Source: Lysobacter_F sp035645555 (GTDB taxonomy: Bacteria > Pseudomonadota > Gammaproteobacteria > Xanthomonadales > Xanthomonadaceae). Taken from it: a stretch of DNA of 25,942 nucleotides. Both the position numbers and the translations under genes were made by a program. The stretch lies in the NCBI GenBank assembly GCA_035645555.1, contig DASQMI010000057.1, forward strand, positions 1 to 25,942. Reading direction: 5' to 3'. Each line of letters opens with the position of its first letter. Positions within the stretch are counted from its first letter, which is position 1. The notes beneath the pieces are model-generated. The model was not told the DNA's origin, did no database searches, and saw nothing but the letters and a program-made list of their open reading frames with translations. Shown here piece after piece: positions 1 to 7,870 of this stretch.

Positions 1-218
1 AGCTCGCTGCCGCGCAGGTCGTCGGCCCAGGTGGAGACGCCGGCGAGCGTCGGTTCCGGCTCGCCGGCCAGCAGCTCGCGCACTTCCGCGCGTGCGTCGG
101 GTTCGAGGTGGCGTTCGGCGAGTTCGCCGACCAGGCGGTGACCGAGCGCGCTCCAGGCGCGTCCGGGCGTTGGGAACAGGGCGAGGGCGGCGATCAGCAG
201 CAGGGCGAGACGGTTCAT
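1..218 (-). CDS. S1/P1-family nuclease, N-terminal fragment (runs off the window)
   Basis: The reverse strand from the ATG at 218 encodes at least 72 residues and continues past the window edge. A signal peptide (residues 1-21, ending PTPGRA) is followed by a mature chain beginning WSALGHRLV. S1/P1 nucleases are exported zinc enzymes that cleave single-stranded DNA and RNA, and they use the mature N-terminal Trp, His6 and Asp45 as zinc ligands. Counting the Trp at residue 22 as mature residue 1, the His of ALGH falls at 6 and the Asp of STWADD at 45, which matches the family exactly. The rest of the zinc site lies outside the window. The gene is divergent from gap. No Shine-Dalgarno is visible, and a TAAAGT box lies 7 nt before the ATG, so the message may be leaderless. 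Confidence 0.88.
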   Translation of the reverse strand, partial: MNRLALLLIAALALFPTPGRAWSALGHRLVGELAERHLEPDARAEVRELLAGEPEPTLAGVSTWADDLRGSE

Positions 219-225
219 GGCGCGC

Positions 226-231
226 ACTTTA
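226..231 (-). promoter_or_regulatory. Candidate -10 box for the S1/P1 nuclease, leaderless spacing
   Basis: On the minus strand TAAAGT (4 of 6 to TATAAT) ends 7 nt before the ATG at 218. That is the usual distance from a -10 box to the transcription start, and no ribosome binding site precedes the ATG. No convincing -35 is seen 16-18 bp upstream. Confidence 0.35.
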
Positions 232-282
232 CCCGAGCCGCGTGGCCGGCCGCGTCTGCACGCCGGCCCGACCCGGCCGGGC

Positions 283-291
283 TGCTAAAAT
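283..291 (+). promoter_or_regulatory. Extended -10 (TGCTAAAAT) of gap
   Basis: TGC followed by TAAAAT is a good extended -10 element in otherwise very GC-rich sequence. It implies a start near 298 and a leader of about 48 nt containing the ribosome site AGGAG (332-336), 9 nt before the ATG. No -35 match is visible, as is common with extended -10 promoters. A short GCCCG/CGGGC inverted repeat (266-282) abuts it upstream. Confidence 0.5.
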
Positions 292-345
292 CGCGCGTCT
301 TCCTTCCCGCCATCGGCCCGTGCGCGGCCGCAGGAGCTTCCTCCC

Positions 346-1350
346 ATGACGATCAAGGTTGGTATCAACGGCTTCGGCCGCATCGGCCGCAACGTGTTGC
401 GCGCCGCCGAGCAGTATTTCGCTGACGACATCCAGATCGTGGGCATCAACGACCTGCTGGAGCCGGACTACCTCGCCTACATGCTGCGCTACGACTCGGT
501 GCACGGCCGCTTCAAGGGCGACGTGTCGGTCGAGGGCAACACGCTGATCGTCAACGGCAAGCGCATCCGCCTGACCCAGGAGCGCGATCCGGCCAACCTG
601 AAGTGGAACGAGGTCGGCGCCGACGTCGTCATCGAGTCCACCGGCCTGTTCCTCGACAAGGCCAGCGCGGAGAAGCACCTGCAGGCGGGCGCGAGGAAGG
701 TCATCATGTCCGCGCCGTCGAAGGACGACACGCCGATGTTCGTCTACGGCGTGAATCACGAGAGCTACAACGGCGAGGCGATCATCTCCAACGCCAGCTG
801 CACCACCAACTGCCTCGCGCCGCTCGCCAAGGTCGTCAACGACAAGTGGGGCATCAAGCGCGGCCTGATGACCACCGTGCACGCCGCCACCGCGACGCAG
901 AAGACGGTCGACGGCCCGAGCAACAAGGACTGGCGCGGCGGCCGCGGCATCCTCGAGAACATCATCCCGTCCTCGACCGGCGCGGCGAAGGCGGTCGGCA
1001 AGGTGATCCCGGCGCTCAACAAGAAGCTCACCGGCATGGCGTTCCGCGTGCCGACCTCCGACGTGTCGGTGGTCGACCTGACCTGCGAGCTCGAGAAGCC
1101 GGCGACGTACGAGGAGATCTGCGCGGAGATGAAGGCTCAGTCGCAGGGCGCGCTGAAGGGCGTGCTCGGCTACACCGAGGACAAGGTGGTGGCGACCGAC
1201 TTCCGCGGCGATCCGCGCACGTCGATCTTCGACGCCGAGGCCGGCATCCAGCTCGACCCGACGTTCGTCAAGCTGGTCGCGTGGTACGACAACGAGTGGG
1301 GCTACTCGACGAAGTGCCTGGAGATGGCGCGCGTGGTGGCGCGCAAGTAA
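346..1350 (+). CDS. gap: Glyceraldehyde-3-phosphate dehydrogenase, type I
   Basis: This cytosolic enzyme converts glyceraldehyde-3-phosphate, NAD and phosphate to 1,3-bisphosphoglycerate, the substrate of Pgk encoded downstream. The 334-residue length is normal for the family. The N-terminal Rossmann motif INGFGRIGR is at 7-15. An Asp in GINDL (about 36) is typical of NAD rather than NADP preference. The catalytic motif SNASCTTNC has its nucleophilic Cys at 152, and its base is His179 in TTVHA. The C-terminal WYDNEWGYS motif is intact. The ATG at 346 is preceded by AGGAG at 332-336. The gene has its own promoter-like box upstream and a strong terminator immediately after it, so it is probably transcribed alone although it lies in a glycolytic neighbourhood. 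Confidence 0.98.
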   Translation: MTIKVGINGFGRIGRNVLRAAEQYFADDIQIVGINDLLEPDYLAYMLRYDSVHGRFKGDVSVEGNTLIVNGKRIRLTQERDPANLKWNEVGADVVIESTGLFLDKASAEKHLQAGARKVIMSAPSKDDTPMFVYGVNHESYNGEAIISNASCTTNCLAPLAKVVNDKWGIKRGLMTTVHAATATQKTVDGPSNKDWRGGRGILENIIPSSTGAAKAVGKVIPALNKKLTGMAFRVPTSDVSVVDLTCELEKPATYEEICAEMKAQSQGALKGVLGYTEDKVVATDFRGDPRTSIFDAEAGIQLDPTFVKLVAWYDNEWGYSTKCLEMARVVARK

Positions 1351-1375
1351 GCGCGGCACGTTCGCTGAAGAGAAA

Positions 1376-1407
1376 CGAAGCCCCGCTCGCGCGGGGCTTC
1401 GTGTTTT
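1376..1407. terminator. Bidirectional intrinsic terminator between gap and sua5
   Basis: A perfect 11-bp stem, CGAAGCCCCGC (1376-1386) with its complement at 1391-1401, encloses the tetraloop TCGC. It is followed by TGTTTT on the plus strand and, read on the minus strand, by TTTCTCTT. It therefore suits both gap and the convergent sua5. Confidence 0.9.
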
Positions 1408-1416
1408 CGGGGTCGG

Positions 1417-2397
1417 CTAGACCGGACCGGGTGGGGCGGCGGCGCCCACCGCCGCGCGCCCGAGCCGGTCGTGCACCGCGGCCCATTCGCCGCCTTCCGG
1501 CGGCCGCTCGACCAGCAGCAGCGCTGCGCCGGCGGCGTCGAGCGCGCGCAGCGCGGCGTAAAGCCCGTGCGCGTAACCGCGGGCGTCGTCGGGCAGCGCG
1601 ATGCCCTGCGCCGAGGCCGGCAGCGCGGCCACCGCCAGCACCCGCACCGCGCCCGGATCTGGCTGGGATCGCCACGTGTGGTCGAGAGCGTCGCGCGGCA
1701 GCAGCCGCATCGGCGTGCGCGGCGCGTAATGCGCGGCGAGCGCACCCGGCACGCGCGGACTGTCGGCGCGCGCGGTGCTCTCGACCGCTTCGCCGAGCAC
1801 CGCCTCCAGCGCAGCAACCGTGATCATGCCCGGCCGCAGCACACGCACGCGTTCGCCGCTGCAGTCGACGATGGTCGATTCGATGCCGACGTCGCATTCG
1901 CCGCCGTCCAGCACCACCGGCACTGCATCGCCGAACTCGTCGCGCACGTGCTGCGCGGTGGTGGGGCTGGTGCGCCCAAAGCGGTTCGCCGACGGCGCTG
2001 CCAACCCGCCGCCGAGGCGCTGCAGCACCGTCTGCGCCAGCGGATGTGCGGGCACGCGCAGTCCCACCGTGTCCTGGCCGCCGGTGACGACGTCGGATGC
2101 GCGCGGGCCGCGCGGCAGGATCAGGGTCAAAGGCCCCGGCCAGAATGCCTGCATCAGCCGCCGCGCGGCGGCGGGCACCGTGCGCGCCCAGCCGTCGACC
2201 GCGTCGGCGCCGGGCAGATGCACGATCAGCGGGTGGTCGGCCGGGCGTCCCTTGAGCGCGAACACGCGCCGCACCGCCGCCGGGTTCTCCGCGTCGGCGG
2301 CCAGTCCGTACACCGTTTCGGTGGGCAGCCCGATCGCCTCGCCGCGGCGCAGCGCCGCGACCGCGGCGTCGACCGCATCGTCGAAGCTCGATCCCAT
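1417..2397 (-). CDS. sua5: Sua5-type L-threonylcarbamoyladenylate synthase
   Basis: The enzyme makes threonylcarbamoyl-AMP from threonine, bicarbonate and ATP, the first step of t6A37 formation on tRNAs that read ANN codons. The protein has 326 residues. The YrdC-like domain (about 8-200) shows GLPTETVYGLA (23-33), KGRP (49-52), HPLIVH (55-60) and the SANRFGRTSPTT motif. A linker with VPGALAAHYAPRTP leads to a C-terminal Sua5 domain (about 230-320). That extra domain distinguishes it from the short TsaC form of E. coli. The ATG at 2397 has no Shine-Dalgarno, but TCGACC-17 bp-TATCGT lies with the -10 ending 6 nt before the ATG, which suggests leaderless translation. It is convergent with gap and divergent from the DUF2339 gene. 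Confidence 0.94.
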   Translation of the reverse strand: MGSSFDDAVDAAVAALRRGEAIGLPTETVYGLAADAENPAAVRRVFALKGRPADHPLIVHLPGADAVDGWARTVPAAARRLMQAFWPGPLTLILPRGPRASDVVTGGQDTVGLRVPAHPLAQTVLQRLGGGLAAPSANRFGRTSPTTAQHVRDEFGDAVPVVLDGGECDVGIESTIVDCSGERVRVLRPGMITVAALEAVLGEAVESTARADSPRVPGALAAHYAPRTPMRLLPRDALDHTWRSQPDPGAVRVLAVAALPASAQGIALPDDARGYAHGLYAALRALDAAGAALLLVERPPEGGEWAAVHDRLGRAAVGAAAPPGPV

Positions 2398-2403
2398 CCC
2401 AAC

Positions 2404-2432
2404 ACGATACCGGTGCGATCTCCCGGGGTCGA
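2404..2432 (-). promoter_or_regulatory. Promoter of sua5 with leaderless geometry
   Basis: Read on the minus strand, the -35 TCGACC (2432-2427) and the -10 TATCGT (2409-2404) are exactly 17 bp apart. Each matches its consensus at 4 of 6 positions. The -10 ends 6 nt before the ATG, which places the start site on or next to the start codon. Confidence 0.5.
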
Positions 2433-2500
2433 CGGCAGCGCCGGTGGTCTCCGCACACCGGCCGCGGGTCGGGTCGGCGCGCGGGCGGCCGCGGACGTGA

Positions 2501-2509
2501 TGCTAGTGT
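2501..2509 (+). promoter_or_regulatory. Extended -10 (TGCTAGTGT) before the DUF2339 gene
   Basis: TGC-TAGTGT lies 25 nt before the ATG at 2535. The GTG at 2508 lies partly inside this element, which argues against using that GTG as the start codon. No -35 box is evident. Confidence 0.35.
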
Positions 2510-2534
2510 GGGCGCAACCCGCGGGAGGGCGGTC

Positions 2535-5147
2535 ATGGAAAGCCTGTTGGTGATGTTGGCGCTGGCGGTGCTGACCGTGCCGGTCCTGCTGGTGGTGGCG
2601 CTGGTGATGCTCGCGCGCCTGAGCCGGCGCGTCGCCGTGCTGGAGGCGCAGGTGGCGAGCTTCGAGGCGCCGCCGCGTGCGGCCGCCGCGGTGGAACCGA
2701 CGCTCGACGAGCTGGTCCGCGCCGCGCCGCCGCCGTCGCCGTATGCGCCGCCGCGCGCGGAGCCGTCACCGCCGCCGCCGTCGTCGCACTACGAACCGGC
2801 GGTCCCGCGCGAGCCCACCCCGCCGCCGTTGCCGCCACGCGCGCCGGCGCGCCCGGGCACCGTGGAGGTGGTCGTCCGCGCCGCGCGGCGCTGGCTCACC
2901 GAGGGCAATGTGCCGGTCAAGGTCGGCATGCTGGTGCTGTTCGCCGGTGTCGCCGCGCTGCTCAAGCATGCGAGCGACCAGGGCTGGCTGCGGCTGCCGA
3001 TCGAGTTGCGCCTGAGCGGCGTCGCGCTCGCCGCGTTGGCCGGCCTGGTGTTCGCCTGGCGCCAGCGCGAACGCCGCCGGGGCTTCGCGCTGGCGGTGCA
3101 GGGCGGCGCGGTCGGCGTGCTCCTGCTCACCGTGTTCGCCGCGTTCAAGCTGTACGCACTGATCCCCGCCGGTGCCGCGTTCGGCCTCAGCATTGCGCTG
3201 GTCGCCGCGCTCGGCGTGCTGGCGGTCGCGCAGAACGCACTCGCGCTCGCGGTGCTCGGCCTGCTCGCGGGCTTCCTGGCGCCGATCTGGCTGTCCACCG
3301 GCAGCGGTAGCCACGTCGCGCTGTTCGGCTACTACGCGGTGCTCAACCCGGCGGTGTTCGGCATCGCCTGGCGGCGCGCCTGGCGCATCCTCAACGTGCT
3401 CGGGTTCGCGTTCACGTTCGGCATCGGCGCGGCGTGGGGCGCGCTGCGCTACCGCCCGGAAGATTTCGCCAGCACCGAGCCGTTCCTGCTCGGGTTCTTC
3501 GCGCTGTACCTGCTGATTCCGCTGCTGTACGCGCGCCGGCGCGCTCCGGGCCGGCGCGATGCGATCGACGGCTGCCTGCTGTTCGGCACACCGCTGGTGG
3601 CGTTCTCCTTGCAGGCCGGCCTGCTCGATGGCGCGCGCCTGCCGCTGGCGTTCAACGCGCTCGCGCTCGGCGCGCTGTACGCGCTGCTCGCTGCCGCGGT
3701 GCGGCGCAGCGAACGGTTGGCTGCGTTCGTGGCGCCGTATGCGGTGCTGGCGGTGGGCTTCGCGACGCTCGCGGTGCCGCTGGCGCTGTCGGCGCAGGCC
3801 ACGGCATCCGTGTTCGCGTTGGAAGGCGCGGGGCTAGTGTGGCTGGGACTGCGCCAGCAACGGCGCCTGCCGCAGCTGTCCGGTGCGCTGCTGCAGCTGG
3901 CCTCGGCGGTCGCGTTCGCGCTCGGCGTGGGCGGCGAGCTGTTGGGCGATCCGGTCGCCAACGCGCGTTTCATGGCCGCGCTGCTGCTGACGCTCGCGGG
4001 CTTCGCCAGCGCGTGGAGCTGCCACCGCCATGCGCGCGCGCCGCTGGCCGCGCTGTACTACCTCTGGGGCCTGGCCTGGTGGCTGGGCAACGGCGTGGCC
4101 GAGATCGATGCGTTCGTCGCGGCGCCATCGCGCGCGGACGCGCTGCTCGCATTCGCCGCGCTCACCGCGGTGCTCGCCGCCGAAGCGTTCCGCCGCATCG
4201 GCACGCGCGGCCTGGCGTGGACGGCCGCGCTCGCGACCGCTGCGCCGCTGGTGCTGCTGTGGGCGCAGATCGACGCGCACGCTCAGCCGTTCGCCGGCCA
4301 CGGCCTGGCCGCCTGGCTGGCCTATGCGGCGCTCGGTCTGCGCGCGCTGCATGGCCTGCGCGACCATGCGCAGGACGAGCGCACGCTCGCGCACCTCGCC
4401 TGGCTCGCGGCGTGGACGCTGGCGGTGGCCGCCACGCTCGACCACGCCGCGCGCAGCGCAGACCTCGGGCAGGGCTGGCAGTTCGCGACCCTCGCGGTGC
4501 CGCTGCTCGCGCTCGCCGCCGCGGCGGAGTGGCGCCCGGGCGCGATCGCGCTCCCGTTCGGCGTACGCTTCCTCGGCTGGCGCGACGTGTTGCGTGCGCT
4601 GCTGGCGGTGGCGTTCCTGCTGGTCGCCGTGCTGGCGCTGTTCGAGCCGGGTTCGAGCGCGCCGCTCGCCTATGTGCCGCTGCTCAACCCGCTCGATCTC
4701 GTGCAGGGCGCGCTGCTGGCCATGCTGGCGTTGTGGTCGCAGCATGCGCCGGCACCGCTGCGCGCCTGGCGTGCGCCGCTGCTCGCCGCGCTCGGACTGG
4801 CCTACGTCACCGCGGTCACCCTGCGCGGCGCGCACCATGTCGGCGGGGTGCCGTGGAGCACGGCGATGTTCTCCACCAGCGTGGTGCAGACCAGCCTCAC
4901 CGTGGTGTGGAGCGCGCTCGGCGTGGCCGGCTGGATCGCCGGCTCGCGTCGCGGCGAGCGCGGTCTGTGGCGCGCCGGCGCGCTGCTGATGGCGGTGGTG
5001 CTGGCCAAGCTGGTGCTGGTCGACCGCGAGCATCTCGGCAACCTGCTCGGCATCGTCTCGTTCCTCGCCTACGGATTGCTGTGTACGGCGGTCGGCTATT
5101 TCGCGCCGGTGCCGCCGCGCACGACCGCACGGGAGACCGCATCGTGA
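2535..5147 (+). CDS. DUF2339 polytopic membrane protein
   Basis: The function is unknown. The 870-residue product begins with one membrane helix (about 3-27). A short heptad-like segment (LSRRVAVLEAQVASF) follows, then a Pro-rich linker (about 55-108). After this come the DUF2339 signature region GNVPVKVGMLVLFAGVAALL (124-143) and a very long series of hydrophobic helices, on the order of twenty or more, to the C-terminus. No catalytic motif is visible. The frame is open back to a GTG at 2508, but the ATG at 2535 has GGGAGGG at 2523-2529 and is preferred. The stop overlaps the start of the DUF3999 gene by 4 bp (GTGA), so the two are translationally coupled. The family is widespread in proteobacteria and often adjacent to DUF3999, which suggests a joint envelope role. 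That role is inferred. Confidence 0.9.
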   Translation: MESLLVMLALAVLTVPVLLVVALVMLARLSRRVAVLEAQVASFEAPPRAAAAVEPTLDELVRAAPPPSPYAPPRAEPSPPPPSSHYEPAVPREPTPPPLPPRAPARPGTVEVVVRAARRWLTEGNVPVKVGMLVLFAGVAALLKHASDQGWLRLPIELRLSGVALAALAGLVFAWRQRERRRGFALAVQGGAVGVLLLTVFAAFKLYALIPAGAAFGLSIALVAALGVLAVAQNALALAVLGLLAGFLAPIWLSTGSGSHVALFGYYAVLNPAVFGIAWRRAWRILNVLGFAFTFGIGAAWGALRYRPEDFASTEPFLLGFFALYLLIPLLYARRRAPGRRDAIDGCLLFGTPLVAFSLQAGLLDGARLPLAFNALALGALYALLAAAVRRSERLAAFVAPYAVLAVGFATLAVPLALSAQATASVFALEGAGLVWLGLRQQRRLPQLSGALLQLASAVAFALGVGGELLGDPVANARFMAALLLTLAGFASAWSCHRHARAPLAALYYLWGLAWWLGNGVAEIDAFVAAPSRADALLAFAALTAVLAAEAFRRIGTRGLAWTAALATAAPLVLLWAQIDAHAQPFAGHGLAAWLAYAALGLRALHGLRDHAQDERTLAHLAWLAAWTLAVAATLDHAARSADLGQGWQFATLAVPLLALAAAAEWRPGAIALPFGVRFLGWRDVLRALLAVAFLLVAVLALFEPGSSAPLAYVPLLNPLDLVQGALLAMLALWSQHAPAPLRAWRAPLLAALGLAYVTAVTLRGAHHVGGVPWSTAMFSTSVVQTSLTVVWSALGVAGWIAGSRRGERGLWRAGALLMAVVLAKLVLVDREHLGNLLGIVSFLAYGLLCTAVGYFAPVPPRTTARETAS

Positions 5148-6490
5148 GAATCCTCGCCTGGCTGTGCCTGTGTCCCGCCCTGGCGCTCGCCGCGCCGCGC
5201 GACGACTACGCGCGGCAGTGGCCGCTGACGCTCGCGCGCGACGGCGCAGGCGCCTACCGCGTCACACTCGACGAGACCGTCTACCGCCAGCTGCAGTCGC
5301 CGGCGCTGCGCGATCTGGTGGTGCTCGACCGCGATGGCGCGGCGGTGCCGGCCGCGGTGTTCGCGCCGGAGCAGCCGCTCGCGCGTTCGACGCGGCGCCT
5401 TCCGCTGCCGTGGTTTCCGCTGCCGACGCCCGCGCCCGGCGCGCCCGGATGGGAGCTGGTCGGCGAAGCCGATCCGGACGGCCGCCTGCGCCGGGTCGAG
5501 GTGCGCACGCGCGACCCCGCGGTGGAACCGCCGCGCACCGCGCTGCTCATCGACCTGAGCCGGGTGCGCGAGCCGGTGAACGCGCTGGTGCTGGACTGGG
5601 AGCCCGTCGAGGCGCTCGACGTCGGCCTGCGCGTCGAGGCCAGCGACGACCTCGACCACTGGCAGCCGATCGCCGCACGCGGCCGGCTGGTCGACCTGCA
5701 GCGTGAAGAGCGCCGCCTGCTGCACCGGCGCATCGATCTGTTCGGGCTGATGCCGCACTACCAGCGCGCGCGCTACCTGCGGCTGACGCCCGACCGCGCC
5801 GACGCGCTGTTCCGGATCACCGCGGTGGAGGCCGAACTGGCATCGACCGCCGCAGCGCCGCCGCTGCAGTGGCTGGAGCTGGCGCCGGCCGCGGACGCCG
5901 AGGCCGGCACGTACGAATACACGCTCGCCGGGCCGTTCCCGGTGCGCGCCGCCGACCTCGCGCTGCCCGGCGCGCACGCGCTGCGCTGGCGGCTGGAAAG
6001 CCGTGCCTCGCCGCGCGAGGACTGGCGCGTGCGCATCGCCGACGGCGTGGCCTACCGCGTGGATGCCAACGCGCGCTCGCAGGCGCGTGCGCTCGGCACG
6101 ACCGTGCGCGACCGCCACTGGCGCCTGCGCGTGGACGGTGCGACGCCGGCCACGCCGCCACGATTGCGGCTCGGCTATCGCCCGGAGGTGGCGGTGTTCG
6201 TCGCCCAGGGTGCGCCGCCGTACGCGCTCGCTGCAGGCAGCGCGCGTGCGGCGCGCGAGGACGCGCCGATCGCCGAGCTGGTCGCCACCGTGCGCGCCCG
6301 CCACGGACGCGACTGGCAGCCGGCGCCGGCCTACCTCGGAACGCCGCGCGTGCTCGCCGGCGAAGCCGCGCTGGCGCCGGCACGCGACTGGACCACCTGG
6401 TTGCTGTGGGGCGTGCTGGTGCTCGGCACTTTGGTGGTCGCCGGCTTCGCGCTCAGCCTGCTGCAGCGCCCGCGCCCGGCCCCGGGCTGA
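5144..6490 (+). CDS. DUF3999 family periplasmic, membrane-anchored protein
   Basis: The 448-residue product has an N-terminal signal peptide (MRILAWLCLCPALALA) with likely cleavage near residue 17. A large beta-rich periplasmic region follows, then one C-terminal membrane helix (WTTWLLWGVLVLGTLVVAGF) and a short basic tail. A segment near residues 160-225 (VEASDDLDHWQPIA through RARYLRLT) resembles the pattern of F5/8 type C (discoidin-like) sugar-binding domains. That is a visual similarity, not a tested one. The start is GTG at 5144, overlapping the DUF2339 stop, with GGGAG at 5131-5135. The gene is always read here as the partner of DUF2339, and the reaction, if any, is unknown. The C-terminal anchor could dock onto the DUF2339 membrane bundle. 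Confidence 0.88.
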   Translation: MRILAWLCLCPALALAAPRDDYARQWPLTLARDGAGAYRVTLDETVYRQLQSPALRDLVVLDRDGAAVPAAVFAPEQPLARSTRRLPLPWFPLPTPAPGAPGWELVGEADPDGRLRRVEVRTRDPAVEPPRTALLIDLSRVREPVNALVLDWEPVEALDVGLRVEASDDLDHWQPIAARGRLVDLQREERRLLHRRIDLFGLMPHYQRARYLRLTPDRADALFRITAVEAELASTAAAPPLQWLELAPAADAEAGTYEYTLAGPFPVRAADLALPGAHALRWRLESRASPREDWRVRIADGVAYRVDANARSQARALGTTVRDRHWRLRVDGATPATPPRLRLGYRPEVAVFVAQGAPPYALAAGSARAAREDAPIAELVATVRARHGRDWQPAPAYLGTPRVLAGEAALAPARDWTTWLLWGVLVLGTLVVAGFALSLLQRPRPAPG

Positions 6491-6513
6491 GCGTCCCGGC
6501 GGCGCCGTCAAGC

Positions 6514-6556
6514 TTCCGCCCACACGCGGGGGCCGCGACAATACGCGGCCCCGCGT
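6514..6556 (+). promoter_or_regulatory. pgk promoter enclosed by a 13-bp inverted repeat
   Basis: TTCCGC (6514-6519) and GACAAT (6537-6542) are 17 bp apart and form a weak -35/-10 pair. The -10 sits in the 6-nt loop (ACAATA) of an inverted repeat. The left arm is ACGCGGGGGCCGCG (6524-6537) and the right arm is CGCGGCCCCGCGT (6544-6556), complementary over 13 bp with one bulged G. It could be an operator over the promoter, or a hairpin in read-through RNA from the DUF3999 gene. Confidence 0.5.
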
Positions 6557-6583
6557 CCCCGGACGCCCGCCAGGAGCCCGCCC

Positions 6584-7759
6584 GTGTCCATCCTTCGCAT
6601 GACCGATCTCGATCTCCACGGCAAGCGTGTGTTGATCCGTGAGGATCTCAACGTGCCGATCGAGGATGGCCGCATCACCTCCGAGCAGCGCATCCTCGCC
6701 GCGCTGCCGACGCTGAAGCTGGCACTGGAGAAGGGTGCGGCGGTGATGGTGACCTCGCACCTCGGGCGGCCGAAGGAAGGGCAGTGGAGCGAGGCCGATT
6801 CGCTGGCGCCGGTGGCCAAGCGCCTGTCCGAGCTGCTCGGGCGCGAGGTGCCGCTGGTGCGCGACTGGGTCGACGGCGTGGATGTGCAGCCGGGCCAGCT
6901 CGTGCTGCTGGAGAACTGCCGGATGAACGTCGGTGAGGGCAAGGACGACGAGGCGCTGGCGAAGAAGTACGCCGCGCTGTGCGATGTCTTTGTCATGGAC
7001 GCGTTCGGCACCGCGCACCGCGCGCAGGCGTCCACCCACGGCGTGATCCGCCATGCGGCCACCGCGTGCGGCGGTCCGCTGCTGATGGCCGAGCTCGACG
7101 CGCTCGCCAAGGCGCTCGACAACCCGGCGCGGCCGCTGCTCGCGATCGTCGCCGGTTCCAAGGTCAGCACCAAGCTCGAACTCCTGACCAACCTGGTCGA
7201 CCGGGTCGACCAGCTGATCGTCGGCGGCGGCATCGCGAACACCTTTATCGCCGCGGCCGGCCATCCGGTCGGCCGTTCGCTGGTCGAGCCCGACCTGGTC
7301 GAGACCGCGCGCAAGATCATGGAGCACGCGCGCGGCAACGGTGCCGAGATCCCGCTGCCCTCCGACGTGGTGGTGGCGCCGGAATTCAAGTCGGACGCGC
7401 CGGCCACCGTGAAGCGCGTCGACGAGGTGGGCGGCGAGGACATGATCCTCGACATCGGTCCGGAGACCGCGGCGCGCTACGCCGAGCTGATCGGCAGCGC
7501 TGGCACGGTGGTGTGGAACGGCCCGGTCGGCGTGTTCGAGTTCGACGCGTTCGGCAACGGCACGCAGGCGCTGGCGCTGGCGATCGCCGAGTCGGACGCG
7601 TTCTCCATCGCCGGCGGCGGCGACACCCTGGCCGCGGTCGACAAGTACGGCATCGCCGAGCGCGTTGGCTACATCTCCACCGGCGGCGGCGCGTTCCTGG
7701 AGTTCCTCGAAGGCAAGGAACTGCCCGCGGTCGCCGCGCTGAAGGCACGCGCCGGCTGA
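6584..7759 (+). CDS. pgk: Phosphoglycerate kinase
   Basis: Pgk transfers the acyl phosphate of 1,3-bisphosphoglycerate to ADP, making 3-phosphoglycerate and ATP in the cytosol. The 391-residue protein has the usual bacterial length. It shows the substrate motif REDLNVPIEDGRITSEQRI (19-37) with Asp21, Asn23 and Arg36, then HLGRPK (59-64), the GSKVSTK nucleotide region, the hinge VWNGPVGVFE and the C-terminal AGGGDT and STGGGA motifs. The start is GTG at 6584, with AGGAG at 6572-6576. Because the DUF3999 stop is only 93 bp upstream and an inverted repeat lies between, expression could be partly coupled to that pair or driven from the local promoter. Confidence 0.97.
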   Translation: MSILRMTDLDLHGKRVLIREDLNVPIEDGRITSEQRILAALPTLKLALEKGAAVMVTSHLGRPKEGQWSEADSLAPVAKRLSELLGREVPLVRDWVDGVDVQPGQLVLLENCRMNVGEGKDDEALAKKYAALCDVFVMDAFGTAHRAQASTHGVIRHAATACGGPLLMAELDALAKALDNPARPLLAIVAGSKVSTKLELLTNLVDRVDQLIVGGGIANTFIAAAGHPVGRSLVEPDLVETARKIMEHARGNGAEIPLPSDVVVAPEFKSDAPATVKRVDEVGGEDMILDIGPETAARYAELIGSAGTVVWNGPVGVFEFDAFGNGTQALALAIAESDAFSIAGGGDTLAAVDKYGIAERVGYISTGGGAFLEFLEGKELPAVAALKARAG

Positions 7760-7767
7760 GGAGGCGG

Positions 7768-7798
7768 GCGCGCGGCTGACTTCGTATTCAGCGCGCGC
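7768..7798. other. Hairpin in the pgk-pyk intergenic region
   Basis: GCGCGCGGCTGA (7768-7779) pairs with TCAGCGCGCGC (7788-7798) with one bulged G and an 8-nt loop. It lies just after the pgk stop and has no T tract. It may be a weak terminator or an mRNA 3'-end stabiliser. Confidence 0.5.
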
Positions 7799-7834
7799 CA
7801 GCGCAAGCGCGACGATACCGGCGCGCGGAGCGTG

Positions 7835-7843
7835 TGCTAGCGT
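7835..7843 (+). promoter_or_regulatory. Extended -10 (TGCTAGCGT) of pyk
   Basis: TGC-TAGCGT lies 27 nt before the pyk ATG and is nearly identical to the element before the DUF2339 gene (TGCTAGTGT). No -35 is evident. Confidence 0.35.
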
Positions 7844-7870
7844 TCCGGCAGGTTCACCACTTGCCTGCCC

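Noticed and set aside
229..1359. 376-codon minus-strand frame opposite gap
   Set aside because: It is the antisense shadow of a highly conserved gene, Arg/Ala/Val-rich and without motifs.
3434..5143. Upstream part of the 1018-codon frame ending at 6490
   Set aside because: Only the part from the GTG at 5144 has a signal peptide and family features. The earlier part is out-of-frame DUF2339 sequence rich in Arg and Ala.
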